DNA of 64,000 nucleotides from Flavobacteriales bacterium (lineage in GTDB: Bacteria; Bacteroidota; Bacteroidia; Flavobacteriales_F; PHOS-HE28): positions 1-64,000 of the forward strand of contig JADJAA010000005.1 in assembly GCA_016704485.1 (NCBI GenBank), read 5' to 3'. The notes under the pieces were generated by a model, which was not told the origin of the DNA, searched no databases, and was given only the letters and a program-made list of their open reading frames with translations. The position numbers and the translations under genes are program-made. Positions 28,174 through 37,351 of this stretch are shown piece by piece. Each line of letters begins with the position of its first letter. Positions within the stretch are counted from its first letter, which is position 1.

Positions 28174-30000
28174 TCAAACGTCGTTTCCGCCTAGTTCCGT
28201 ATTACTCAAGCTACGATACAATCCTTTATCATCTGCGATCAACTCATCATGTGTCCCACTTTCCACAACGGATCCGTGGTCCAGAACTAGAATGCGATCG
28301 GCATTACGGACAGTACTTAGTCGATGCGCGATCACAATGCTCGTGCGGCCTTTCATCAGTTCGTCGAGGGCATCTTGTACGAGTTTTTCACTTGCAGTAT
28401 CGAGTGAACTGGTTGCCTCGTCAAGGATCAGGATCACCGGGTCTTTGAGCACGGCACGCGCAATGGCAATGCGCTGCCGCTGACCACCGCTTAGCTGCAC
28501 ACCACGTTCACCAACGATCGTGTTATATCCATCAGGAAAGCGTTCAATGAACTCGTGAGCATTCGCTTGTTGCGCTGCAGCCTCGATCTCTGCATCCGTT
28601 GCACCGGGTTTGCCGTATGCAATATTCTCTTTTATCGTTCCACCGAACAAGAGGACCTCCTGTGGCACAATGCTCAAGCGGTCCCGAAAGGCCGTAAGAT
28701 CATAGGACGCAATGTCCTTTCCATCAATAGTGATCGAACCATCAACGGGTTGGTAAAAGCGCAGAATGAGCGATGCGATGGTGCTTTTTCCAGCACCACT
28801 GGGGCCAACGAGAGCAACACGTTCACCTGGTCGAGCAGAGAAATTTACGTTCTTCAATACAGGAACGTCCGCGCGCGTGGCGTAGTGAAAAGCAACATTG
28901 TTGAAGGTGATGGAACCGTCCAAATGCAGTGGCACTGATCGCGGACCGAGGTTGATCGCTTCCGGAATTTCGTCCTGCAGATCCATTAAACGTTCGGTTG
29001 CACCCACAGCTTTTAACAGGTTGGTGATCAGATCGGGGAACGAGCCGATCGATGCTCCGATCATGATCGAAAGCCCAATGAACGCGGCGATATCACCAAC
29101 ATCCAATAATCCTTCTGCGCGCAAGTGAACTGCTCGCCAAACGATGAAGACCACTACACCGAACATGGCGAAGATTATGAAGGAAATGAACGCTCCACGC
29201 CATCGGACCGACTTCAAGGCAACGTCCATTGCAGCACGAACGCTGCGGCCATAACGAGCCACTTCGTAACCTTCATTACTAAAAGCCTTTACGTTCTGTA
29301 TTCCTTGCAGCGTCTCTTCGACCACTACACTGGAATCGGCGATCCGGTCCTGCACATTCTTGCTTAATTCGCGGATATACCTCCCGAATAACACGGCGAT
29401 CAATGCGACTATAGGCAGCGTCGCCAGCATGGTCACTGTGAGCTGAACACTAACATAGGTCAGTAACGTTATTCCTAAAACTATGGTAATGAACTGCCTG
29501 AGGAATTCCGCGAAAACGGTGGTCATTCCTTCTTGCAATAGTGCCACATCCGCGGATAATCGGCTGTTCAATTCACCCACGCGGCGTTGTGCGAAGAACA
29601 GCATCGGCATACGCACCAAATGCGCGTAAGTGTCCTCGCGGATATCGGCCAAGGCATGTTCCGAGACATACCCGAACGTATAGATCCTGATGTAGCCGAA
29701 GAACGCTTGCAAAGCGAATACGATAAGAAGAAGTTTGGCAATGGAATCAATGTTCGTGAGGTCGTTCAATGGCGCATTCCAGAACGATGTGTTCGGTTCC
29801 GCAGTGATCAATTTTCCCAGTAGCAAAGGGAATGCGAGCGCCAAAAGACTTGTAATAAGTAAGCACACAAGGCCAATTGCAAACACCCCGGCATGTGGCT
29901 TAAGGTAGCGGTAGATCCGCAACGTTTTCTTCAGCGTTGCTTTGTTCAGCTTCGCTGATGGAGCATCGTCATCGCCAGTGCGTTTCCTTCTTCCGGCCAT
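28174..30000 (-). CDS. ABC exporter, fused membrane and ATPase domains
   Basis: 608 residues. Six membrane helices (about 35–330: FAIGLVCLLITSLLALAFPL and others) then a nucleotide-binding domain: Walker A VALVGPSGAGKSTIASLIL, signature VQLSGGQRQRIAIARA, Walker B VILILDEATSSLD, and H-loop VIAHRLSTV. Homodimeric MsbA/BmrA-like exporter of lipids, drugs or peptides; the substrate cannot be read from the sequence. Last gene after pyrE and the SRPBCC protein, with a 215-bp gap in which I see no gene. Confidence 0.93.
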   Translation of the reverse strand: MAGRRKRTGDDDAPSAKLNKATLKKTLRIYRYLKPHAGVFAIGLVCLLITSLLALAFPLLLGKLITAEPNTSFWNAPLNDLTNIDSIAKLLLIVFALQAFFGYIRIYTFGYVSEHALADIREDTYAHLVRMPMLFFAQRRVGELNSRLSADVALLQEGMTTVFAEFLRQFITIVLGITLLTYVSVQLTVTMLATLPIVALIAVLFGRYIRELSKNVQDRIADSSVVVEETLQGIQNVKAFSNEGYEVARYGRSVRAAMDVALKSVRWRGAFISFIIFAMFGVVVFIVWRAVHLRAEGLLDVGDIAAFIGLSIMIGASIGSFPDLITNLLKAVGATERLMDLQDEIPEAINLGPRSVPLHLDGSITFNNVAFHYATRADVPVLKNVNFSARPGERVALVGPSGAGKSTIASLILRFYQPVDGSITIDGKDIASYDLTAFRDRLSIVPQEVLLFGGTIKENIAYGKPGATDAEIEAAAQQANAHEFIERFPDGYNTIVGERGVQLSGGQRQRIAIARAVLKDPVILILDEATSSLDTASEKLVQDALDELMKGRTSIVIAHRLSTVRNADRILVLDHGSVVESGTHDELIADDKGLYRSLSNTELGGNDV

Positions 30001-30215
30001 AGGTCTAATTCTATCTTAAGAAAGGAACCAAAAGCAACGCTGCGTTGGATGGTGAGCTGGTACTTCGCTCTGTGGTAAGAACATCTGCCTCAAGGAAAAC
30101 GAGATAGGATATAGCGCACGTTCATCGATCTACCCACTTCCATATCAGTGTTAATCATTTCTTTCAGCGTCATCTGCGTTCCAACCTTCGACCAAGCAGT
30201 CACTAAATTATCTGA

Positions 30216-30623
30216 TCAAATTCCGCCATGGATCGCCAACATCTTATCCGAGATGTGGTCGAACAAGTTCTTCAGCGGTTTCTCCACCATCATTTTAATG
30301 AAGGGATTCAGGTCCGCGTTGAATTCCTGGTGAGCTGTTGTAATACCATTGTTCTCCTTGAGGAACACGTCCAGCGTGAAAGGGAACGGACTGCGCTCAG
30401 TGGCTTTCATGCGCAGATGGTCGGGTGGTGTACCTCCGTCCAGTTGCAAGCCAATGGTTGCGGCCCCTTGCACTTTGAACGAGCAAGAATTGCCATCACT
30501 TTTCCATTCGCTGATCCGGTCCTGTGGTAAAAGCTGATGGAAATTATTCATGTCCTGTAAAAAAGTATACAGGTCTTGCGCGGGCTTTTTGATCTCAACG
30601 GATTTGCTTTCAATTCGGGTCAT
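30216..30623 (-). CDS. SRPBCC-superfamily protein
   Basis: 135 residues. Starts MTRIESKSVEIKKPAQDLYTFLQDMNNFHQLLP (shown in part), the typical beginning of a Bet v1/START-like helix-grip fold, with a C-terminal helix KMMVEKPLKNLFDHISDKML. Such proteins bind hydrophobic ligands or act as cyclases; nothing more specific can be said. It sits 79 bp downstream of pyrE on the same strand, a neighbourship common in Bacteroidota. Confidence 0.8.
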   Translation of the reverse strand: MTRIESKSVEIKKPAQDLYTFLQDMNNFHQLLPQDRISEWKSDGNSCSFKVQGAATIGLQLDGGTPPDHLRMKATERSPFPFTLDVFLKENNGITTAHQEFNADLNPFIKMMVEKPLKNLFDHISDKMLAIHGGI

Positions 30624-30702
30624 ATAGTGGGTTCAGCAACAACGTGTTCCTTTCGGAAAATAACTGTGCCTCGATTTTTCTTTGTGGATGATGAACTCGG
30701 GT

Positions 30703-31356
30703 TCAGGCTTGTACCGTATTACCCCAGATCGATGGGTCGGCCATCCAAGCGTTCAAACTAGGAAGGTCTTTTTCAGTGATGTATTCGCTTTTCAATGCTT
30801 GTTCCATCAATACCGTGAGGTTAGTAAGTGGACAAAGTTTCACCTTGGCATCATCGAAAGCTTTTTGAGCGGTATCAAAACCGTAGGTGAATATCGAGAC
30901 CATGCCTTTTACTTCGCATCCCTCTGAACGCAGAGCCTCAACAGCTCTCAGACTACTACCGCCAGTACTAACCAGGTCTTCCACAAGTACGACACTTCGT
31001 CCGACCGTAAGATCACCTTCTACTTGATTTTGCATGCCATGTCCTTTCGCTTCGCTCCTAACATAGAGAAAAGGAAGTCCCATGTCGTGTGCAACCAATG
31101 CACCGTGAGCGATACCACCTGTAGCAACACCAGCGATCATATCCGGCCTACCGAATTCACTGTTGATCACGTGTACGAATTGTTGGCGGATGAATGTGCG
31201 CACCGCAGGGTAGGAAAGCGTCTTTCGATTATCGCAATAGATCGGTGATCTCCAGCCAGAAGCCCACGTGTACGGTTCTTTAAGGCTAAGTTTGACCGCT
31301 TTGATCTGTAAAAGGAATTCCGCTACTTTGAGCGCTGGATCGAGCTGCGAAGGCAT
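30703..31356 (-). CDS. pyrE: Orotate phosphoribosyltransferase
   Basis: 217 residues. Converts orotate and PRPP to OMP in pyrimidine synthesis. N-terminal LLQIKAVKLSLKEPYTWASG and SPIYCDNRKTLSYP are typical, the PRPP-binding motif is VVLVEDLVSTGGSSLRA, and VATGGIAHGALVA precedes it. The start ATG at 31354–31356 shares the palindrome CATG with the start of the divergent NUDIX gene. The promoter candidate upstream implies an almost leaderless mRNA. Confidence 0.94.
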   Translation of the reverse strand: MPSQLDPALKVAEFLLQIKAVKLSLKEPYTWASGWRSPIYCDNRKTLSYPAVRTFIRQQFVHVINSEFGRPDMIAGVATGGIAHGALVAHDMGLPFLYVRSEAKGHGMQNQVEGDLTVGRSVVLVEDLVSTGGSSLRAVEALRSEGCEVKGMVSIFTYGFDTAQKAFDDAKVKLCPLTNLTVLMEQALKSEYITEKDLPSLNAWMADPSIWGNTVQA

Positions 31357-31978
31357 GGTACGAAGGTATACTGTTTATATAGAGAACAAACCGTTGGTCA
31401 TCTCGGAAAGTCCGATGGAGACCCCCGTTACAGGGGTTCTAAATGAGCGCATTTATGCTGCCGAAGAATTGATCACTGCGATCAAAACCCTTGTGGATCA
31501 TAGCGATGTGGTATCCGCCCACCTTTGGTCACCGGATGTTGAACGAGTTTGGGAAGAGTTCAAGTCGATGTACAAATTCGTTGTTGCCGCAGGTGGTGCT
31601 GTTATTGATGAAGACGGAAGATTGCTGGTGATCAAAAGACTCGGTAAATGGGACCTGCCTAAAGGGAAGGTGGAGCCGGGCGAAGCAATTGAGGCTGCAG
31701 CGATCCGTGAAGTACAAGAAGAATGTGGGCTCAAGGAACTGAAGATCACTGCTCCATTGACATCAACCTGGCACACGTACGAGCGCAAGGGAAAAATGTA
31801 TTTGAAACGCACGGATTGGTTCTTGATGCGCAGTTCTTCCAAAGAAATACTTACGCCACAAACGGACGAGGATATTGAAGAGGTGCGTTGGATGGATGCT
31901 GCGGAAGTATCTCAAATGAAGGGAGTAACGTATCCGAGTTTGCGCGCTGTTGTTGAGGAGTGGGAAAAGGCCAGATAA
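31355..31978 (+). CDS. NUDIX hydrolase
   Basis: 207 residues from ATG 31355–31357 (MVRRYTVYIENKPLV), the start expected for this family; the open frame reaches further upstream into antisense of pyrE. An N-terminal extension of about 70 residues precedes the NUDIX domain. The NUDIX box (GX5EX7REUXEEXGU) is complete: GKVEPGEAIEAAAIREVQEE followed by CGL. It cleaves a nucleoside diphosphate linked to another group; the substrate is unknown. It is divergent from pyrE with no intergenic space at all. Confidence 0.88.
   Translation: MVRRYTVYIENKPLVISESPMETPVTGVLNERIYAAEELITAIKTLVDHSDVVSAHLWSPDVERVWEEFKSMYKFVVAAGGAVIDEDGRLLVIKRLGKWDLPKGKVEPGEAIEAAAIREVQEECGLKELKITAPLTSTWHTYERKGKMYLKRTDWFLMRSSSKEILTPQTDEDIEEVRWMDAAEVSQMKGVTYPSLRAVVEEWEKAR
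31361..31390 (-). promoter_or_regulatory. Promoter candidate for pyrE (Bacteroidota type)
   Basis: On the minus strand TTTG (31390–31387), an 18-base spacer and TACCTTCG (31368–31361), close to the −33/−7 consensus TTTG…TAnnTTTG. The expected transcription start falls at or next to the pyrE ATG (31356), and the whole site lies inside the NUDIX coding sequence. Confidence 0.5.
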
Positions 31979-31990
31979 ATCAACATATTC

Positions 31991-33508
31991 TCAATTGTCC
32001 CACACTTTCACGCGGTTCTTTTTGTCCGCATCCACTTGCACTTGATGAAAGATTGCACCCAGACCTTCACTCGGTAATGGTGCTGGTGATCGGGCCAACG
32101 TTGAATCATTGAGCAATAGGAACAAAGGCAGCGTGCGTATGCGTAGGTCCTCTCGAAGCTGCTGCTCGGCCTCTGCGTGGAGCCAAGTGAAATTCTGTCC
32201 GGGATGGGCTCTGCGATAGGTGTTCATGTCGGCGATATCCTCATCAAGTGAAATGGTGAAGATCTGCATTGCACTGGGATACTGGTTCTTCAGTTGTTCA
32301 AGCCCGGCCATCTCTATAGCACATGCCGTACACCAACTTGCAGTAAATGCGATGCAAACCGGGCCGGTCAAAAGCGAGTCGAGATCAACTGGTTTGCCTG
32401 CAGTATTCTCCAATCGCATTGAAGGCAGTTGCGTGCCGTTGCGCATGGTGAGCATATCCCAAAGCATATTACCGGCAATGATCTTGTGTTCCGCGTATTT
32501 GGAATGCTGTCCGATCGCTTTCAGGAAAGCTTCCACTTCGGCATGATCCACCAATTTGGTGTGCCTGTTCAAGTAGAATTGATCCATTGCTACCAACTGT
32601 GCAAGGCGTTCTTCATTCTTCAAGAAGTCATTTCTGCGGAAGAGCGCGACTACGCTATCCATCGATGCCGATGCATTTGGGTCCGCGACCAAGGCGCTCA
32701 GGTGTTGATCCAGATCCGCGCTTTGGTAGCGGGATACCTGCGCAAGCGATTCGCCATACAGGTTTCGGATGAACCGCACGTACTCAGGGTCATCGTAAAG
32801 CACGTCGTGGTCTTTGATGAACCGATCATACATTGACCGTTCATTCACTCTTGGACCGAATTGTAATCCCGCCAGGCCATTGTCCACGTATCGCTTGAAC
32901 CAAGGGTCATTCACGTCTTTGTAGAATCGGCGAAGTTTCGTACTGAATGAATCCACTTTATTCTCTGAGAGCAAGGGGGTTACAAATAGGGTAGGAGGGC
33001 GCGCAGTGGTGTCCTGTTCGGGAGCATCGACCTTACGTTGTAGGTCTACAGCTTGCATACCGCCGATCTCGTCGGTCGCAAGATCCTCGGCGATGAATGC
33101 ATCGATCCGCTCATTCACGTCACTGACCAAGGCGTTGATGTCCAGCGAGCTAAGTTCCGGGAACGTAATTCCCATCTGAGTAGTGCCATTCATACTGGGT
33201 ATGCCCGGAAGTGGGGAAAGCTCTACATGGAGGTCGGAACCATCACGAACCAATAGATCCGCAAACCGATCACCGACCCTCAATTGAATTTTCGCAGTAC
33301 CGTTCACCTCACCTTTCAAGGTCGCGATGCCGTCGGATCCGAAAAGGTCGCGTGTTATGAAAATGGTCCGCATGGTGAAGAGATCATCATAGCGGTAGAC
33401 GGAGATCACGTCCTCCTTCATATCCTTCGCCGAAGCCCGAATTGTGAATGACCCAGCCGTACTGGACAGGTGAGCTAACAAGGCTATGAACAGAAGGAGT
33501 TTTTTCAT
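31991..33508 (-). CDS. Secreted TlpA-like thioredoxin-fold protein
   Basis: 505 residues, signal peptide MKKLLLFIALLAHLSSTAG. About 350 residues of unassigned, mostly helical sequence with a beta-rich start come first (an arrangement seen in Bacteroidota DUF4369-like and TlpA fusions). The C-terminal thioredoxin domain (about 365–490) has the active site FTASWCTACAIEMAGLEQL, that is CxxC as CTAC, and the cis-Pro region RTLPLFLLLND. It is probably a periplasmic thiol-disulfide reductase. It lies 76 bp after coaD on the same strand. Confidence 0.85.
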   Translation of the reverse strand: MKKLLLFIALLAHLSSTAGSFTIRASAKDMKEDVISVYRYDDLFTMRTIFITRDLFGSDGIATLKGEVNGTAKIQLRVGDRFADLLVRDGSDLHVELSPLPGIPSMNGTTQMGITFPELSSLDINALVSDVNERIDAFIAEDLATDEIGGMQAVDLQRKVDAPEQDTTARPPTLFVTPLLSENKVDSFSTKLRRFYKDVNDPWFKRYVDNGLAGLQFGPRVNERSMYDRFIKDHDVLYDDPEYVRFIRNLYGESLAQVSRYQSADLDQHLSALVADPNASASMDSVVALFRRNDFLKNEERLAQLVAMDQFYLNRHTKLVDHAEVEAFLKAIGQHSKYAEHKIIAGNMLWDMLTMRNGTQLPSMRLENTAGKPVDLDSLLTGPVCIAFTASWCTACAIEMAGLEQLKNQYPSAMQIFTISLDEDIADMNTYRRAHPGQNFTWLHAEAEQQLREDLRIRTLPLFLLLNDSTLARSPAPLPSEGLGAIFHQVQVDADKKNRVKVWDN

Positions 33509-33583
33509 TGTGAAGTTGGTGGAATGCGGAAAGCAAAGATCGAACCGGAATGATCCTGACCAGCTCCTAACAACGAGCAGGGA

Positions 33584-34039
33584 TCACCCAACCTTCATAG
33601 GCACCAACGCAGAAATATCCGCCTTATTGGCGTAAAGCTCCCGTACGATGGTACTGCTGATATGCGCGTGTTCAGGTGCTGAGGGCATGAAGATCGTCTC
33701 CACATTGGCGATGGAACGGTTCATTAAGGCGATACTGCGCTCGTAACCATGGTCCGTACTATTCCGGATGCCGCGCAGTATGAATGTAGCACCAACTTTT
33801 TTACAAAGATCCACGGTAAGACCTTCAAAGGAGATGACCTCCACTTGCGGGTATTCGGCAAAAACCTCGTTGATCCACTTGATCCGTTGTTCGGCTTCGA
33901 ACATGGTCTTTTTGGTATTGTTAATGCCCATTCCGATAACGATCTTCTCAAAAAGCGGTAGCGCACGCAATACAATGGATACGTGCCCGACCGTTATTGG
34001 ATCGAACGTACCTGGAAAAACAGCGATCGGACTTTTCAT
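33584..34039 (-). CDS. coaD: Phosphopantetheine adenylyltransferase
   Basis: 151 residues, normal length. Transfers AMP to 4'-phosphopantetheine in coenzyme A synthesis. The nucleotidyltransferase motif is FPGTFDPITVGHVSIV, with ATFILRGIRNSTDHGYE and HISSTIVREL, all in the expected order. Cluster rsmD–coaD is widespread; here both follow DUF3822. CoA is also the phosphopantetheine donor for the carrier proteins of the nearby NRPS–PKS cluster, but there is no sign of co-regulation. Confidence 0.96.
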   Translation of the reverse strand: MKSPIAVFPGTFDPITVGHVSIVLRALPLFEKIVIGMGINNTKKTMFEAEQRIKWINEVFAEYPQVEVISFEGLTVDLCKKVGATFILRGIRNSTDHGYERSIALMNRSIANVETIFMPSAPEHAHISSTIVRELYANKADISALVPMKVG

Positions 34040-34105
34040 GTGGATTGACGATCAGTCATGCAATAATACGATTTAGATCCACCGCGTGTCGACGTAGCGA
34101 CCATG

Positions 34106-34669
34106 TTACTTCTGAACAGAGCCCCTCTCGATCTCCGCAGGCGTAAAAAAGCTGAACTGGATCATCCCATACTCCCGCGTTTTCTGGTAACCCGGCAAAG
34201 TCTTGAAACTGATCTTGTCGTGGTGCTCCAGTATCAATAAGCCTTCGGTTCCTAGAAGTCCATTCTCCAAGATCAATTGCGGAATGCGTTCGATCCCTTC
34301 CATATAGAATGGCGGGTCAGCGAAAACGATATCGTACAGCCCCCGATGCGAATTGAGGAACGTAAAAACGTCGCTGCGCACAACGCGCCAATTCGTTTCA
34401 TTCAGATCTTTGGCTGTGCGTTTTATATAGCCATATAGTTTGTTTTCCTGCTCTACTGAGATCACTTCGGCAGCTCCGCGTGAAAGAAATTCAAGAGATA
34501 TACTTCCGGTGCCGGCGAAGAGGTCGAGAACGCGGATCTCTTCCAACGCCGTACTGTGTTGTAACACATTGAAGAGGCCCTCTTTCGCAAAATCAGTTGT
34601 AGGACGCGCATCGATCCCTTGTGGAGGTACGATACGTCTGTTGCGGTATTTGCCTCCTACGACACGCAT
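34106..34669 (-). CDS. rsmD: 16S rRNA (guanine966-N2)-methyltransferase RsmD
   Basis: 187 residues from ATG 34667–34669 (MRVVGGKYRNRRI), the family start; the frame continues to 34696. RsmD signs: PTTDFAKEGLFNVL, SAM motif VLDLFAGTGSISLEFLSRGA, and catalytic IVFADPPFY (DPPF). It overlaps the DUF3822 stop by 13 bp, so translation is coupled. Confidence 0.95.
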   Translation of the reverse strand: MRVVGGKYRNRRIVPPQGIDARPTTDFAKEGLFNVLQHSTALEEIRVLDLFAGTGSISLEFLSRGAAEVISVEQENKLYGYIKRTAKDLNETNWRVVRSDVFTFLNSHRGLYDIVFADPPFYMEGIERIPQLILENGLLGTEGLLILEHHDKISFKTLPGYQKTREYGMIQFSFFTPAEIERGSVQK

Positions 34670-35472
34670 GCGAATTGTTCCAATGCAGCCAACCATCGAT
34701 CAGCAGGATCCTGTTCAGCATTAGAATCAGGGAATGGATCCAACACAGCGCCATCCAGGTGTTTGAAATACTTAGCGAGAAGTTCCCGGTCATTGGCATT
34801 CAAGTGCGTACCGCCGTAGAACAGGTCAATATCCGCTGGAGAGTGACCTGTTCGCTCGACTGCAAGCAGTGTGAAATACAATAGATCTGCTGATGTATGA
34901 ACAGGAAAGGAATTGCAGAGCAACAAGTGGTTCTGATAGGCAATGGCGATCTCCGTTCGATCGGCACCTTTGTGCAGCAGAACCGACGGTTTGGAAGAAG
35001 AACGCGAAAGCACTCCGCGCACCAGGATCGAACGCAACGGCAAAGGGCGTGCATTCGCGAAGAGTTCCAACAATGTCTTTTCGGCCTGCGCAGATCGCGA
35101 ATAAATACACGTAGCGCCGAGCAAACGAACAGGCTCTGTGCGGATCTGACCTTTAGGAGCATTGCCATGCACAAGTGAAAGGTGCTGTGCTTCGGTACCT
35201 GGCACCAGCGCTGCATCCGGGACCAGGGTGCTCCATTCCGGTAATGCGACATAGCTCACTGAAACTGGATGCTCGGGTAGGTGATTGTCTTTCAATGCCA
35301 AGTCACCAGCGCTCCATGCCATTGCCACCAGTTCACCATTCCCTGTAGCATGCACTACCCAAGCACAAACGCCCTCGCCCAGCAACACGCTCAAGTGGAA
35401 AGCGCGTTCGCGTGTGCGATCATAAGTGCCACTTCGGAAGTGGGTCAATAAGGGTGTAATGATCGCGGTCAT
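34657..35472 (-). CDS. DUF3822 family protein
   Basis: 271 residues, no signal peptide. The family is found almost only in Bacteroidota, usually just upstream of rsmD and coaD as here, and is thought to have an actin/ParM-like ATPase fold; I see the pattern (FHLSVLLGEGVCAWVV, KTLLELFANARP, LLLCNSFPVHTSADLLYFTLLA in part, DIDLFYGGTHLN) but no experimentally known role. The start ATG overlaps the stop of the upstream membrane protein gene (ATGA). Confidence 0.8.
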   Translation of the reverse strand: MTAIITPLLTHFRSGTYDRTRERAFHLSVLLGEGVCAWVVHATGNGELVAMAWSAGDLALKDNHLPEHPVSVSYVALPEWSTLVPDAALVPGTEAQHLSLVHGNAPKGQIRTEPVRLLGATCIYSRSAQAEKTLLELFANARPLPLRSILVRGVLSRSSSKPSVLLHKGADRTEIAIAYQNHLLLCNSFPVHTSADLLYFTLLAVERTGHSPADIDLFYGGTHLNANDRELLAKYFKHLDGAVLDPFPDSNAEQDPADRWLAALEQFACVS

Positions 35473-35780
35473 GATCGCATAGGTACCTCTGTATAAGTGC
35501 CAATTGGATCTTGATCCAGAGCCACCGTCCGTTTATCGGATAGATAATTCCGTAATGCAAGGAATCCGGCTGCGAATAAGAACAGAAACCCAAGGATAGC
35601 CCCGGTCCGTTTGGAAATTATTTCGGCCTGGAGAGCAAATGCAGTGAGACCAGCCGCTAACGCCAACGCAGCTCCGACGAGCATCGATGCCGAACGACCT
35701 TGCATCAATCCCACAATAAGCAGCGCACCTCCTACCATGGTCAGCAGTAAGGGCAATCCATATCGTGCATAGCGTTTCAT
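35469..35780 (-). CDS. Small membrane protein of unknown function
   Basis: 103 residues with three or four hydrophobic helices (YGLPLLLTMVGGALLIVGLM, MLVGAALALAAGLTAFAL, TGAILGFLFLFAAGFLAL) and a short polar tail. First gene of the unit with DUF3822, rsmD, coaD and the TlpA-like gene; divergent from the helicase gene. I cannot assign a family. Confidence 0.7.
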   Translation of the reverse strand: MKRYARYGLPLLLTMVGGALLIVGLMQGRSASMLVGAALALAAGLTAFALQAEIISKRTGAILGFLFLFAAGFLALRNYLSDKRTVALDQDPIGTYTEVPMRS

Positions 35781-35848
35781 TCTTCAACCGCCAAAGTAAA
35801 GGTAAAAGGCGCCAAGGAATTGCGGCGTCGCGACCAAGGCCACACTCC

Positions 35849-37351
35849 ATGCTATCCAAAGCTACATTTGCAAGGAACAACATCGGATCGCGTGGATCAC
35901 GCTACCATACTCCCTCACCAAATACATCCAAACTGTCCGCTCTAGCCAGAAGTCTTCGTGATATGTTGGGCCATACGCCCACGGATGGACAGGAACGCGC
36001 TATTAACGCGTTGGAACGTTTGATCCTGAGTGAACGTGATCAAGCAACACTGGTGCTGAAAGGCTATGCAGGTACGGGAAAGACCACGTTGGTCGGTGCT
36101 TTGGTGAAAGTTCTGGCCAACGAGAAACGACCGGTCGTATTGTTGGCTCCGACGGGTCGTGCAGCGAAAGTGTTGAGTGGATATGCGCATGCTTCAGCGA
36201 GCACTATTCATCGGCGGATCTACCGTGTGGCAGGAGATGATGACGGAGGCTATGGCGGTATGACGGTTGCCGCGAATAAGGATAGTACGGCATTGTTCGT
36301 GGTGGATGAAGCTTCCATGATCGGCCAAGGTGGGGGCGAAGGACTTTTCGGTGACCGGGACCTGCTGAGCGATTTGTTCGAGCATGTGTTCAGCGGTCAT
36401 AAATGCAAGCTGTTGTTGATCGGTGATCCTGCGCAGTTGCCGCCAGTTGGTAGTGATCATAGCCCTGCACTTGACATCAAGCACCTGCGGGAAATGGGCC
36501 TTTTGGCTGGATCCGTTGAACTTACCGATGTAGTGCGTCAATCCGAGGATAGCGGCATACTCGAAAATGCCACAGCATTGCGTGGAATTCTTGCTGATGA
36601 GGACCCAATGCCGCAATTCATCACCGGATCGGAAGACGTTTCGAGGATCGACGGGTATGATCTAGAGGATGCTTTGGAAACGGCTTATGATCGCGACGGC
36701 GCCGATGAAGTATGTGTGATCTGCCGGTCCAATAAACGTGCTTACCAATACGGACAACAAGTGCGTGCACGCATTTACGGGTACGAAGAAGAACTATGTC
36801 CGGCCGACCGTTTAATGGTGGTGAAGAACAACTATTTCTGGGCCGGAAAGAATGGAAAGAACGAACTGATCGCGAACGGAGAACCAATACTGGTAAAACA
36901 GATCCATGGGACCGAGGAACGCTATGGTCTTCGTTTCATGGACATTACTGTCGGTTGGTGGAACAGCACGGAAGAACGGGAGTTGGACGTAAAAGTGATC
37001 CTGGATACGCTTTCAACCGAAGGCCCGGCATTACCGGGTATCCGCATGCGTGAACTCAGCAAAGCAGTAGTGGCCGAGTGTGGCGAGACGACAAAAAGTG
37101 GTCGCTTCAAATTCCTGAAACAGGATCCTTATGCCAATGCATTACAAGTGAAGTATGCGTATGCCGTTACGGCCCACAAAGCGCAAGGTGGCCAATGGAA
37201 TACGGTCTTCGTTGACCAAGGGTATGTGACCGAGGAAATGATCGATACCGAATATGTACGGTGGTTATACACCGCAATAACACGTGCTACACAGAAACTG
37301 TACTTGCTCAATTTTCACCCGCGATTCTGGGGTGAGGTTGAAGGGGACTGA
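35849..37351 (+). CDS. RecD-like ATP-dependent helicase (AAA + UvrD C-terminal)
   Basis: About 500 residues. Helicase motif I is LKGYAGTGKTTLVGALV, Ia APTGRAAKVLSGYAHASAST, II FVVDEASMI, III LLIGDPAQLPPVGSD, and the C-terminal VI region YAYAVTAHKAQGGQWNTVFVD and LYTAITRATQKLYLL. Superfamily 1B DNA helicase probably working in repair or recombination. The start is unsure: ATG 35849 is used; ATG 35963 (MLGHTPTDGQ) sits right before the conserved part, and a perfect TACATTTG box at 35863–35870 would suit that later start. The 3' end overlaps the phosphopantetheinyl transferase gene by 37 bp, convergent. Confidence 0.88.
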   Translation: MLSKATFARNNIGSRGSRYHTPSPNTSKLSALARSLRDMLGHTPTDGQERAINALERLILSERDQATLVLKGYAGTGKTTLVGALVKVLANEKRPVVLLAPTGRAAKVLSGYAHASASTIHRRIYRVAGDDDGGYGGMTVAANKDSTALFVVDEASMIGQGGGEGLFGDRDLLSDLFEHVFSGHKCKLLLIGDPAQLPPVGSDHSPALDIKHLREMGLLAGSVELTDVVRQSEDSGILENATALRGILADEDPMPQFITGSEDVSRIDGYDLEDALETAYDRDGADEVCVICRSNKRAYQYGQQVRARIYGYEEELCPADRLMVVKNNYFWAGKNGKNELIANGEPILVKQIHGTEERYGLRFMDITVGWWNSTEERELDVKVILDTLSTEGPALPGIRMRELSKAVVAECGETTKSGRFKFLKQDPYANALQVKYAYAVTAHKAQGGQWNTVFVDQGYVTEEMIDTEYVRWLYTAITRATQKLYLLNFHPRFWGEVEGD

